A program made the translations under genes and the position numbers. A stretch of 64,000 nucleotides of DNA from Brumimicrobium ulvae (GTDB lineage: Bacteria; Bacteroidota; Bacteroidia; Flavobacteriales_D; Crocinitomicaceae), in assembly GCF_947504225.1 (NCBI RefSeq), contig NZ_CANNGT010000001.1, positions 310,001 through 374,000 on the forward strand. The letters are read 5' to 3'. A model generated the notes under the pieces. The model had not been told where the DNA came from. It searched no databases and saw only the letters and a list, made by a program, of their open reading frames with translations. This document shows positions 52,260 through 61,192 of the stretch, in pieces. Each line of letters begins with the position of its first letter. The stretch's first letter is position 1.

Positions 52260-52895
52260 CTATTGTTCTTGAAGAAGTTCAATGAATTCATCTAAGGTAA
52301 TAATCTTATGGTCGGATGGGATACCGAACAAATCAATGTTTAATGGGCGTTCTTCAAAAGTAATTAAACGGTAACTGATCCACATGTCGTTTGAATAAAT
52401 TGAGTACTTGACGGGAAGTCCTGGAATGCCTTTTAGAGCTGTTGAATACTTCGAGGAGATTTCAGGCGCATAATTCATTATTATAGTAGTGTCGATATGC
52501 GTGTCTGTAACTTTTATGTTTTTCGCTTTGATCCCTGCAAAGTTTTTCTTTCCCGATTTCTTCTCAAAAACATAGCGATTGCTATCTTCTAAGGTGTCTG
52601 GAATGGTTTGGATGGCTACTTTTTGCATGCCTAAATCCATGAGGATGTAAGCCCTGTTTTTGGGAATGTGTTTAATGTAGATTTGTTTTCCAATAGGAGT
52701 GTAACTATCAATTCTCAACATAGAGTCTTTGGCGTAAACCACTTGATAATTAATACTGTCCTTTTCATCAGGAATATTTCCAGGAGATTCAATTGAATAA
52801 ATAAGCTTCCCTTCAAAATGTTCAGAAACAGTTTGCTGAAGAGAACAACTTAAAAGTATTAACGTTATACCAAAAAATAATATTCCTCTTTTCAT
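52260..52895 (-). CDS. Lipoprotein of unknown function (GLPGLI/DUF4412-like)
   Basis: 211 residues with lipobox LLSC (Cys17). A beta-rich mature part starts EGKLIYSIESPG, then DSMLRIDSYTPIGKQIYI and KNRAYILMDLGMQKVAIQ. This regular run of strands is like the DUF4412/LolA-related lipoproteins and GLPGLI proteins common in Bacteroidota, but the match is by pattern only. It is upstream of ftsK in position but has its own gap of 149 bp, so it need not be in that transcript. A TAATTTCG element precedes it. Confidence 0.65.
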   Translation of the reverse strand: MKRGILFFGITLILLSCSLQQTVSEHFEGKLIYSIESPGNIPDEKDSINYQVVYAKDSMLRIDSYTPIGKQIYIKHIPKNRAYILMDLGMQKVAIQTIPDTLEDSNRYVFEKKSGKKNFAGIKAKNIKVTDTHIDTTIIMNYAPEISSKYSTALKGIPGLPVKYSIYSNDMWISYRLITFEERPLNIDLFGIPSDHKIITLDEFIELLQEQ

Positions 52896-53014
52896 TCGTC
52901 TACATTGTTTATTTATAATTGCGAAATTAAAACAAAATTCGGCTGAATTCTATTTCTTTTCAGAGTTCTTCTTTTCCTGCAGGAGAAATATAGGCTTATT
53001 ATGTATGATTTTTT

Positions 53015-53022
53015 TACCTTTG
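53015..53022 (+). promoter_or_regulatory. -7 promoter element of the arginase operon
   Basis: TACCTTTG followed by CA is a consensus Bacteroidota -7 element, 31 nt before the ATG at 53054. Confidence 0.55.
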
Positions 53023-53053
53023 CATCAATTGAAACGCAGTAAAAATTACAGTA

Positions 53054-54013
53054 ATGTCAAAATCTATAGCATATATTATTAATGATTCGGAAATTTCAGC
53101 TGGAACGCGTGGAGCAAGTCTTGGACCTGGAGCAATGCGTGTTGCGGATGATAACTCAGGAAATTTTTTGTTTTCTAAATATCCTATTCATTATGTTCAA
53201 ACAATGAACCATTTACTAGACCGACCTTCTCCTTATAAATATGGAAAAAGAGCGGATGGATTAGCAACTGTATATAAAAACGTAGCTGATCTCGTGAGTA
53301 GAGAACGAAATAAAAATGATTTTATCGTTGTTGTTGCTGGAGACCATGGTTCAGCTGGAGGGACAATTGCTGGGTTGAAAGTAGCTAATCCACAAAATAG
53401 AATAGGAGTACTTTGGATTGATGCGCATGGGGATTTACACACTCCGTATACTACGCCTTCTGGGAATATGCATGGAATGCCTTTGGCTACTGCCTTAAAC
53501 GAAGATAATTTAGAGTCAAAACAAAATGACCCGCATGCCGATACTGTTAAGTTCTGGAATGAAATGAAAAACACAGGCGGAATTGCACCAAAAATTGATG
53601 CCAAAGACCTTGGGTTTATTGGGTTGAGAGACTTAGAGACTCCAGAGGTGGAATTGATGGAGCGCAAAGGGATTAAAAATATTTCTGTTGACGAATTGCG
53701 TGAAGTTGGTGTTCAAAAGATCATTGAACGACTAGAAGAAAAATACGCAGACTGTGATGAGATTTATGTTTCTTTTGATGTTGATTCAATGGATCCAGAT
53801 ATTGTTTCTCACGGAACAGGAACTCCAGTTCCACACGGACTTACACCAAAAGAGGCAAGTGAATTATTGAGGTATTATGCTGGACACCCAAAGGTGAAAT
53901 GTATCGAGTTTGTTGAAGTCAATCCATGCTTGGATGAGAAAACAAATCACATGGCCGAAGTAGCTTATTATTTGATGAAAGAAGTAGTTGAAGTCGCTGA
54001 AAAGAAAGCATAG
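53054..54013 (+). CDS. rocF: Arginase
   Basis: A 319-residue ureohydrolase that cleaves arginine to ornithine and urea with a dimanganese centre. Metal-ligand motifs are intact: AGDHGSAGG near 95, IDAHGDLHTP near 122, SFDVDSMDP near 235, and the arginase-specific VEVNPCLD near 291. The substrate-loop GTGTPVPHGLT near 255 is also close to bona fide arginases rather than agmatinases. The first metal motif reads GDHG in place of the usual GDHS, with His retained. It is followed after 12 nt by argS, so the same transcript carries arginine-consuming and arginine-charging enzymes. Confidence 0.88.
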   Translation: MSKSIAYIINDSEISAGTRGASLGPGAMRVADDNSGNFLFSKYPIHYVQTMNHLLDRPSPYKYGKRADGLATVYKNVADLVSRERNKNDFIVVVAGDHGSAGGTIAGLKVANPQNRIGVLWIDAHGDLHTPYTTPSGNMHGMPLATALNEDNLESKQNDPHADTVKFWNEMKNTGGIAPKIDAKDLGFIGLRDLETPEVELMERKGIKNISVDELREVGVQKIIERLEEKYADCDEIYVSFDVDSMDPDIVSHGTGTPVPHGLTPKEASELLRYYAGHPKVKCIEFVEVNPCLDEKTNHMAEVAYYLMKEVVEVAEKKA

Positions 54014-54025
54014 ATAAAATTGAAA

Positions 54026-55930
54026 ATGGAAAACAAAATTAAAGCATTATTGCTTGAAAATAGTCTGTCGGTTTTTGGAGTGAAAATTGACGAGAAATTG
54101 ATTCAATTTCAAAAGACAAGAAAAGATGTAGATGGAGACATGACTTTGGTTGTTTTTCCTTTTGTAAAAGTATTAAAGTCTTCCCCTGCTATTGTAGGTG
54201 AAGACATAGGACGTTTTTTAAAAGAAAAACTTGAAGAGGTTGAAAGTTACAATATTGTAAGTGGATTTTTAAACATCACCTTAACCAATAAGTATTGGCA
54301 AAACATTCTTCTTGAAATGTCAAAAGACGAAATGTTTGGTTGTTCATCTGAGTTGTCAGACCAAATGTATATGGTCGAATATTCTTCTCCAAATACGAAC
54401 AAACCATTGCATTTAGGACACATGAGAAATATCTTTTTGGGATATAGTGTTTCCGAAATATTAAAAGCGAATGGACATGAAGTGGTGAAGACACAGATCA
54501 TCAACGATCGTGGGATTCATATCTGTAAAAGTATGGTGGCTTGGGAACAGTTTGCAAGCAAAGATGCAAATGGTAACAGAGAAACACCTGATTCTACAGG
54601 AATGAAAGGAGACCATTTTGTAGGGAAATACTATATTGAATTTGATCAGCAAGTTACAAAGCAAGGATTTGAATTGGCAACTTCTTGGAAAGAAAGTAAC
54701 TATGCAGAGAGTATTATTTCAGAAGAGGCAAAAGAAAAACTTCCAGGGTTATTTACAGCTTATTCTAATGCAGAGGACGACAAAAAGAAAACTTCAATTT
54801 ATCGAAAAATTGCCGCTTTTGCAGTTCCGTTTACGCAATTAACCAAAGACGCAAAAGAAATGTTGGTGAAATGGGAAGCCAATGAACCAGAAGCATATTC
54901 CCTTTGGGAAACAATGAATAACTGGGTGTATAAAGGTTTTGACAAAACCTATGAGCGAATGGAAGTTGATTTTGATAAAATCTATTACGAATCGAAAACT
55001 TATTTAACCGGTCGTGACCTTGTAAAAGATGGACTAGAAAAAGGTGTTTTTTATAAAAAAGATGACGGCTCTGTTTGGGTAGATTTAACCGACGAAGGAT
55101 TAGACGAAAAGTTAGTTTTACGTGCAGATGGAACAGCTGTTTACATGACACAGGATATAGGAACGGCGATTCAACGTTTTAAAGACTTCCCAAAACTAAA
55201 CGGTGTAATCTATACCGTAGGGAACGAGCAAGATTATCACTTCCAGGTGTTGTTTTTGATTTTGAAAAAACTGGGCTACGATTGGGCCAAAAACTGTTAC
55301 CATTTATCTTATGGAATGGTGGATTTACCGGATGGTAAAATGAAATCTCGTGAAGGTAGAGTAGTCGACGCTGATGATTTGATGGAAGAGGTAGTCCAAA
55401 TGGCCAAGGACAGTACGCAAGAACGTGGACACATTGAGGGGATGAGTGAAATAGAACGTGAAAACCTTTACGAAACCATCGGAATGGGCGGATTAAAATA
55501 CTATCTGCTTAAAGTTGATCCACAAAAAAGAATGAAGTTTAATCCCGATGAGTCTATTGAGTTGAATGGAAATACTGGACCTTTTATTCAATATGCCTAT
55601 GCGCGTATCAACTCTTTGATGACTAAGGTTGAGTTGGTGAATCCAGAAACCGAAATGGCCATAGACTATGCTGAAAAAGATTTGATTAAACAGTTGAATG
55701 AATTCCCATTGGTAATAAAGGAGGCGGGAACAAATTTTAGTCCTGCATTAATTGCTAATTATACCTTTGAATTGGTGAAAAATTACAATTCTTTTTATCA
55801 AGCATTTAGTGTGATGAAAGAAGAAAATATTGCACTGAAAAACGCAAGAATATTAATCAGTCAAAATACTGGAAAAGTAATTCATACAGCAATGCGACTT
55901 TTAGGAATTCACGTACCTAATAGAATGTAA
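54026..55930 (+). CDS. argS: Arginyl-tRNA synthetase
   Basis: 634 residues from ATG 54026 (a TTG two codons earlier is not needed). The Add-1 N-terminal domain (~1-110) is followed by the class I catalytic core with the HIGH-type motif NKPLHLGHMRN near 122-132 and the KMSK-type loop KMKSREG near 435. The anticodon-binding helical bundle (DALR) lies at ~510-634. An insertion in the core (~165-260) is usual in Bacteroidota ArgS. It ligates arginine to tRNA-Arg and is essential. It lies 12 nt after arginase and 10 nt before the GlmU-like gene. Confidence 0.96.
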   Translation: MENKIKALLLENSLSVFGVKIDEKLIQFQKTRKDVDGDMTLVVFPFVKVLKSSPAIVGEDIGRFLKEKLEEVESYNIVSGFLNITLTNKYWQNILLEMSKDEMFGCSSELSDQMYMVEYSSPNTNKPLHLGHMRNIFLGYSVSEILKANGHEVVKTQIINDRGIHICKSMVAWEQFASKDANGNRETPDSTGMKGDHFVGKYYIEFDQQVTKQGFELATSWKESNYAESIISEEAKEKLPGLFTAYSNAEDDKKKTSIYRKIAAFAVPFTQLTKDAKEMLVKWEANEPEAYSLWETMNNWVYKGFDKTYERMEVDFDKIYYESKTYLTGRDLVKDGLEKGVFYKKDDGSVWVDLTDEGLDEKLVLRADGTAVYMTQDIGTAIQRFKDFPKLNGVIYTVGNEQDYHFQVLFLILKKLGYDWAKNCYHLSYGMVDLPDGKMKSREGRVVDADDLMEEVVQMAKDSTQERGHIEGMSEIERENLYETIGMGGLKYYLLKVDPQKRMKFNPDESIELNGNTGPFIQYAYARINSLMTKVELVNPETEMAIDYAEKDLIKQLNEFPLVIKEAGTNFSPALIANYTFELVKNYNSFYQAFSVMKEENIALKNARILISQNTGKVIHTAMRLLGIHVPNRM

Positions 55931-55940
55931 AAAGAAGACC

Positions 55941-57095
55941 ATGAACATCATCCTACACGATTTATCAAACCATTTGATTTTTGCACCATTGACATTGACC
56001 CGGCCTGTTGGAAATCTTCGATCAGGAATGTGGACCAATGATGAACGCTGGCGTTTTTATCTTCCAGAAGCTACGGTTTCCTTTCAAACAGAGGAATATT
56101 TGGTAGATAAATTCCCAATGCATCAAACAGATGATAATGTGTGGGTGAATGCTACTGTGATTCCAAACGTAGAACTTGTAAAGCTTGTTCAGGAATTGCA
56201 AGTAGATGAATCTTTGTACGTCAATGGCGTGTTTGTTGCCCAGCGTGGAGCAACATTTTCTCCAAAGGAAAGCAATTCTCATCAACTTGAAGAATTCTTA
56301 GTTTTAGAACATCGTTGGGATTTATACCAAAAAAACGATTCCATTTTAGCAACAGATTTTGCAGCCTATGTAAAAGGACGAAAAAGCGCTTCACTTTCCA
56401 AAACAAATACATTGATTGGTGATGCACATCAGCTTTTTATCGAAGAAGGAGCAACTGTTGAATGCGCAATATTAAACGTGAAATCAGGACCGATATATGT
56501 TGGTAAGAATGCTGAAATAATGGAAGGTAGTGTTGTGCGTGGTGGATTAGCCATGGCTGAAGGCAGTGCCTTAAAATTATCAACAAAGGTATATGGTGCA
56601 ACTTCTCTCGGACCTTATTCTAAAGTTGGTGGAGAGGTGAACAATGTTATTTTTCAGGCGTATTCCAATAAAGGACATGATGGATTTTTAGGTAACTCCT
56701 TGATCGGGGAATGGTGTAACCTTGGAGCCGACACCAATTGTTCTAACCTTAAAAATAACTACGGAAATGTAAAAACCTACAGTTATTTAACTGAATCAAT
56801 GGAGCAAACAGCATTGATGTTTATGGGGGTTACAATGGGAGACCACTCTAAAACAAGTATCAATACCATGCTAAACACCGCAACTGTTGTTGGAGTCTGT
56901 GCTAATATTTTTACTTCTGGATTTCCACCCAAACACGTTGCGAATTTTTCTTGGGGTGGGGAACAAAATTCACCAGTTTATAACTTAGATAGAGCAGTGG
57001 ATGCTGCCAATCAAATGATGATCAGAAGAGGAAAGAATATTACTGATGGAGATTTGAGAATATTGCAATTTTTATTTCCAGAAGAAAAGAACTAA
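55941..57095 (+). CDS. GlmU-like sugar nucleotidyltransferase/acyltransferase
   Basis: 384 residues of the Bacteroidota GlmU-family type. The N-terminal part (1-~150) holds a degenerate nucleotidyltransferase start (ILHDLSNHLIFAPLTLTRPV), and the C-terminal part (~165-384) is a left-handed beta-helix of hexapeptide repeats (IYVGKNAEIMEGSVVRGG, SLGPYSKVGGEV, then the GADTNCSN turn). Relatives are proposed to act as UDP-GlcNAc diphosphorylase/glucosamine-1-phosphate acetyltransferase, i.e. cell-wall precursor synthesis. The N-terminal LxxGxGTRM loop of true GlmU is absent, so the activity is uncertain. Last gene of arginase-argS-GlmU-like. Confidence 0.8.
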   Translation: MNIILHDLSNHLIFAPLTLTRPVGNLRSGMWTNDERWRFYLPEATVSFQTEEYLVDKFPMHQTDDNVWVNATVIPNVELVKLVQELQVDESLYVNGVFVAQRGATFSPKESNSHQLEEFLVLEHRWDLYQKNDSILATDFAAYVKGRKSASLSKTNTLIGDAHQLFIEEGATVECAILNVKSGPIYVGKNAEIMEGSVVRGGLAMAEGSALKLSTKVYGATSLGPYSKVGGEVNNVIFQAYSNKGHDGFLGNSLIGEWCNLGADTNCSNLKNNYGNVKTYSYLTESMEQTALMFMGVTMGDHSKTSINTMLNTATVVGVCANIFTSGFPPKHVANFSWGGEQNSPVYNLDRAVDAANQMMIRRGKNITDGDLRILQFLFPEEKN

Positions 57096-57140
57096 ATTCA
57101 AAACGCTTTTTTTCCTGCGCACACTCAATATGGTGAAATA

Positions 57141-57182
57141 CTGTCAAAGTTGTCAGTGTTTTAAAATGGCATAGGTATTGAA
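57141..57182 (+). promoter_or_regulatory. Sigma-54-like promoter with upstream palindrome before lon
   Basis: TGGCATAGGTATTGAA (57167-57182) matches the -24/-12 pattern (TGGCA, 11 positions from TGG to TTG, then TTG), with A in place of C in the -12 GC. Upstream, CTGTCA-AAGT-TGTCAG (57141-57156) is an imperfect palindrome and also a TGTCA direct repeat. The ATG follows 97 nt after the -12 element. Confidence 0.42.
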
Positions 57183-57278
57183 CCCTTACGAGCACAGATT
57201 AAAGTAGAGAGGTTTTTCAAATTTCTTTACTTAGGAATGAATATTAACTGACAGATTGACGCAAGAGCGTATAAAGAT

Positions 57279-59726
57279 ATGACTGACATTTTTGATAAAA
57301 ATTTATTCGGAATGGGAAGACCTGATGATTCAGATGCAGAGTTTATTCCATTGATTACCCAAGAAGAAGAAGATGACATGCACAATGCAAAGTTTCCTTC
57401 TGATATTCCCATCTTACCTTTAAGAAATAATGTTTTATTTCCAGGCGTTGTAATTCCAATTACAGTGGGCAGAGACAAATCTATTGAATTGATTCAGTAT
57501 GCCAATCAAAGCGATAAAGTAGTTGGTGTGATATCACAAAAGAATCCAGATGTAGAGAATCCTAAAGGTGAGGACTTACATAAAATAGGGACAGTAGCCA
57601 CAATTCTGCGGATGCTTAAAATGCCCGATGGAACGTCAACCGTTATTATTCAGGGGAAAAGAAGGTTTGAACTGAAGGAGGTAACCCAAGAGAATCCTTT
57701 CCTAAGAGGGAAAATTGAACTTTGTGAAGAAGCAAAAGCGCCAAAGAAAAATAAGGAATTTACAGCGATTATTCAATCAATGAAGGAATTGTCTTTGAAA
57801 ATTATTAAAGACTCTCCAAACATTCCTTCGGAAGCGCAATTTGCAATTAAGAATATTGATAGTCCAACCTTTCTAATCAATTTCATTTCTTCTAATATGA
57901 ATGCTGACGTTGCCACAAAGCAAAAGATGCTGAATGAAATGGATTTGAAGAAGCGTGCGATGGCGGTACTTCAACATTTAACTATCGAAGCACAGCAGTT
58001 GGAAATGCGCAATGAAATTCAAACCCGTGTTAAGATTGATTTAGATAAGCAACAAAGAGAGTACTTTTTGAATCAACAAATTAAGACCATTCAAGAAGAG
58101 CTAGGTGGAAATCCACAAGAACAAGATGTGGAAAGAATGCGCGAACGTGCTAAAAAGAAAAAATGGTCGAAAAAGGTTGATGAAATGTTCCAAAAGGAAT
58201 TGAATCGTTTACAACGTTCAAATCCGCAAGGCGCAGAGTATACCGTTCAGTTAAATTATCTAGAGCTACTTTTAGACTTGCCATGGGATGAATACACAAT
58301 AGATAATTTAGACTTGAAACGTGCCGAAAAAGTATTAGAACGTGATCATTATGGATTAGAAAAGGTAAAGAAACGTATTCTCGAGTACTTGGCTGTATTG
58401 AAGTTGAAAAAAGATATGAAATCTCCCATCCTTTGCTTCTATGGACCTCCAGGAGTTGGTAAAACATCTTTAGGTAAATCTATTGCTGAAGCATTGGGTA
58501 GAAAATATGTTAGAATGTCATTAGGTGGAATTCACGATGAAAGTGAAATTCGTGGGCATAGAAAAACATATATTGGTGCAATGCCAGGACGTGTGATTCA
58601 AAACATTAAGAAAGCAGGAACATCAAATCCGGTATTTGTACTGGATGAAATTGATAAGATTTCACGTTCGAACCATGGCGATCCATCAAGTGCAATGTTA
58701 GAGGTTTTAGACCCAGAGCAAAATGATGAGTTTTACGATAACTACGTTGAAGCAGAATACGATTTATCAAAAGTATTGTTCATTGCAACAGCAAATGATT
58801 TATCAACCATCCAAGGTCCTCTAAGAGACCGTATGGAATTGATCGAGGTATCTGGATACACGGTTGAAGAGAAAATTGAAATTGCAAAAAGACACTTGCT
58901 CCCAAATCAAATTAAAGAACACGGAATTAAAAAATCAGATATTTCTGTAGGAAAAGCAACTTTAGAAAAACTGATTGAAGAATATACTCATGAATCCGGT
59001 GTTCGTGGCTTAGATAAAGCAGTTGCTAAATTGGTTAGAAACCGTGCACGTCAAATTGCAATGGAGGAAGAGTTTAAGAAAACCATTTCAGCTAGTGATT
59101 TAGTTGATATCATGGGACCAGGCCGACCAAAAACAAAATATATAAATAACGATGTTGCTGGTGTAGTTACAGGATTAGCATGGACAGCAATGGGGGGAGA
59201 TATATTATTTATTGAATCTTCATTGTCAAAAGGAAAAGGGAAATTGACGCTAACAGGGAACCTTGGAGACGTAATGAAGGAGTCTGCAACGATTGCCTTA
59301 CAATTCCTTAAATCACATCACGATTGGGTGGGTTTAAAGGCAGATGTCTTTAATAATTATGATGTTCACATGCACGTTCCAGAAGGAGCAACACCAAAAG
59401 ACGGACCTTCTGCAGGAATTACTATGTTGACTTCTTTGGCTTCTTTGTTCACACAAAGAAAAGTGAAGAAAAATATTGCTATGACAGGTGAAATTACTCT
59501 GCGTGGAGATGTTTTACCAGTAGGGGGAATCAAAGAGAAAATCCTGGCTGCAAAACGTGCCAACATTAAGGAAATTATCTTGTGTGAGAAAAACAAGCAA
59601 GACATTGATGAGATTCAAGAAGATTATTTAACAGGTTTGACTTTCCACTATGTGAGTAACATGAGGGAGGTGTTGGATATCGCCTTGACAAAACAAAAAG
59701 TTAAAAACGCGATTGAAGTTAAATAA
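57279..59726 (+). CDS. lon: Lon protease (ATP-dependent)
   Basis: 815 residues. After a short acidic N-terminal tail, the LON substrate-binding domain starts near [15 protein letters not shown] (residues ~44-58). A coiled-coil linker (~230-320) leads to the AAA+ module with Walker [15 protein letters not shown] near 388 and Walker [11 protein letters not shown] near 450. In the C-terminal protease domain the catalytic Ser is in [11 protein letters not shown] near 708 and the Lys in [13 protein letters not shown] near 750. Cytosolic hexamer that degrades misfolded and regulatory proteins. Monocistronic. A sigma-54-like promoter is the main candidate upstream. Confidence 0.97.
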   Translation: MTDIFDKNLFGMGRPDDSDAEFIPLITQEEEDDMHNAKFPSDIPILPLRNNVLFPGVVIPITVGRDKSIELIQYANQSDKVVGVISQKNPDVENPKGEDLHKIGTVATILRMLKMPDGTSTVIIQGKRRFELKEVTQENPFLRGKIELCEEAKAPKKNKEFTAIIQSMKELSLKIIKDSPNIPSEAQFAIKNIDSPTFLINFISSNMNADVATKQKMLNEMDLKKRAMAVLQHLTIEAQQLEMRNEIQTRVKIDLDKQQREYFLNQQIKTIQEELGGNPQEQDVERMRERAKKKKWSKKVDEMFQKELNRLQRSNPQGAEYTVQLNYLELLLDLPWDEYTIDNLDLKRAEKVLERDHYGLEKVKKRILEYLAVLKLKKDMKSPILCFYGPPGVGKTSLGKSIAEALGRKYVRMSLGGIHDESEIRGHRKTYIGAMPGRVIQNIKKAGTSNPVFVLDEIDKISRSNHGDPSSAMLEVLDPEQNDEFYDNYVEAEYDLSKVLFIATANDLSTIQGPLRDRMELIEVSGYTVEEKIEIAKRHLLPNQIKEHGIKKSDISVGKATLEKLIEEYTHESGVRGLDKAVAKLVRNRARQIAMEEEFKKTISASDLVDIMGPGRPKTKYINNDVAGVVTGLAWTAMGGDILFIESSLSKGKGKLTLTGNLGDVMKESATIALQFLKSHHDWVGLKADVFNNYDVHMHVPEGATPKDGPSAGITMLTSLASLFTQRKVKKNIAMTGEITLRGDVLPVGGIKEKILAAKRANIKEIILCEKNKQDIDEIQEDYLTGLTFHYVSNMREVLDIALTKQKVKNAIEVK

Positions 59727-59787
59727 TTACGAACGGCTTTAGCCCTCAGCGCAGCTAATTACGAAGGGCTTTAACCCATAGCGTAGC
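59724..59787 (+). repeat. 32-bp tandem repeat, two copies, at the lon stop codon
   Basis: Two 32-bp copies (59724-59755 and 59756-59787) start TAATTACGAA and share GGGCTTTA/CGGCTTTA and AGCG(C/T)AGC. The first begins with the lon TAA stop, and a third TAATTA follows. Several bases differ between copies. Each contains a small GGCTTTAGCC-type dyad. Confidence 0.75.
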
Positions 59788-59812
59788 TAATTATTTGGAA
59801 TAGCTATTAATT

Positions 59813-59851
59813 AAAAATCCACTTTCTACTGAAGTAGGGAGTGGATTTTTT
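59813..59851. terminator. Bidirectional intrinsic terminator between lon and the rRNA methyltransferase gene
   Basis: The perfect stem AAAAATCCACT / AGTGGATTTTT with a 16-nt loop serves convergent lon and the leftward methyltransferase gene ending at 59869. Confidence 0.85.
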
Positions 59852-59868
59852 GTGATTGTTGAAATGTA

Positions 59869-61077
59869 TTAATCCTTCCTATAAAACACCGTCTTCAAAT
59901 AATTACTCTCGGGAAAGCCGATCGGATGGTCGTCATCATGTAGGGTATAGTGCAGGTATTTCCAGTCATTCATGGGGGTAATTCCTGCATCTTGATGAAT
60001 TTCTTCGAAAGCTTGAAGAGAAATACGACTGGAACATGAACCTAGAATTAAAGTTCCGTTTTTAGTCACCAACTCTCTTCCAAGTCGTGCAAGTCGTTCG
60101 TATTGGTTAGAAGCGCTATTGACTTCACTGGCTTGTTTGGCAAAAGAAGGAGGATCAATAATTACAATGTCAAATTTTTCTTTTTGGTCTATGAGTTCTT
60201 CAAGGGCTAAAAATGCATCTGCTGCAATGGGTGTCCATTTCGATTCATCGATCTTGTTTAAAACAATGTTTTCTTTTGCTACATCCATTGCTTGTTGACT
60301 AATGTCTACTGAAGTTAAGGATGTTGCGCCACCTTTTAGCGCGTGTATTCCAAATCCACCGACATAACTAAAAACGTCCAACACCTTTTTCCCTTTGGCA
60401 TTTTCTTGTACCCACAATCGGTTCGGACGTTGGTCTAAAAAGAAGCCAGTCTTATGTCCAGATTGTGTGTAAGCGTAGTATTTCACTCCATATTCTTCGA
60501 ATTCTACTTTTTCACTTTCGAGTGCTTGACCAATTACATCACCTTCTTGATAAGGAAAGCTGTTGTTTTGTTGAATTTTTCTACTGAAACGAATCACAAT
60601 GGTTGCTAGTCCGTAAAGACTTTGAATTTCCTTCATCAATGTTTCCAGATATGGTTTCCAGATATTAGAATAGATTTTCAGCACTCCAACTTTAGCATAA
60701 ACATCTAAAATTAACCCTGGGAAATGATCATTTTCCCCATGAATTCCTCTATAACCTGTTATTCCTTTATGGATGAGGTTTTGCCTTTTTGAAAAAGCTT
60801 CTTTTAATTGCGATTTCCAAAACTCTGTATTCAATTGCAAACGGCTTCCTTGATAAATCACCTTTATGCGGATTATTTCTTCAGGGTCCCACAATCCAAA
60901 AGCAATCGGTTTATTGTAGCGTTGATCAAAAATCACACACAAACTTCCCGCAGGTCTTTTCCCATCAGGAGCTTTTTCAATACTGCTTTCAAATATCCAA
61001 GGGTGACCTTGTTTAACTGCTCTTTCTCCAGCTTTATTGAGTTTAATGGCTATTGTGGGAATTTTCATGTCATTCAT
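59869..61077 (-). CDS. rlmI: RlmI-type 23S rRNA cytosine-C5 methyltransferase
   Basis: 402 residues: an N-terminal PUA domain (~8-85, AIKLNKAGERAVKQGHPWIFE in part), then a central EEHEE-like segment and a Rossmann methyltransferase (~195-402). SAM and catalytic motifs are KVLDVFSYVGGFGIHALKGG near 230, VDISQQAM near 256, and IIDPPSFAK near 308. RlmI methylates C1962 in 23S rRNA in E. coli. ATG 61077 or 61068 (MKIPTI) are both possible starts. A TACTTTCG element lies 10 nt upstream of the first. Monocistronic. Confidence 0.88.
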   Translation of the reverse strand: MNDMKIPTIAIKLNKAGERAVKQGHPWIFESSIEKAPDGKRPAGSLCVIFDQRYNKPIAFGLWDPEEIIRIKVIYQGSRLQLNTEFWKSQLKEAFSKRQNLIHKGITGYRGIHGENDHFPGLILDVYAKVGVLKIYSNIWKPYLETLMKEIQSLYGLATIVIRFSRKIQQNNSFPYQEGDVIGQALESEKVEFEEYGVKYYAYTQSGHKTGFFLDQRPNRLWVQENAKGKKVLDVFSYVGGFGIHALKGGATSLTSVDISQQAMDVAKENIVLNKIDESKWTPIAADAFLALEELIDQKEKFDIVIIDPPSFAKQASEVNSASNQYERLARLGRELVTKNGTLILGSCSSRISLQAFEEIHQDAGITPMNDWKYLHYTLHDDDHPIGFPESNYLKTVFYRKD

Positions 61078-61192
61078 TTTGGAGTTGCGAAAGTAGTGAT
61101 TTTCGAGAGAGTAAAGCGAGGCATAGAAGAATACTATAAGGGACTTTTATAAATGCAGTGAATAATCATAAAGAGAAATATTAATGTGTTTT

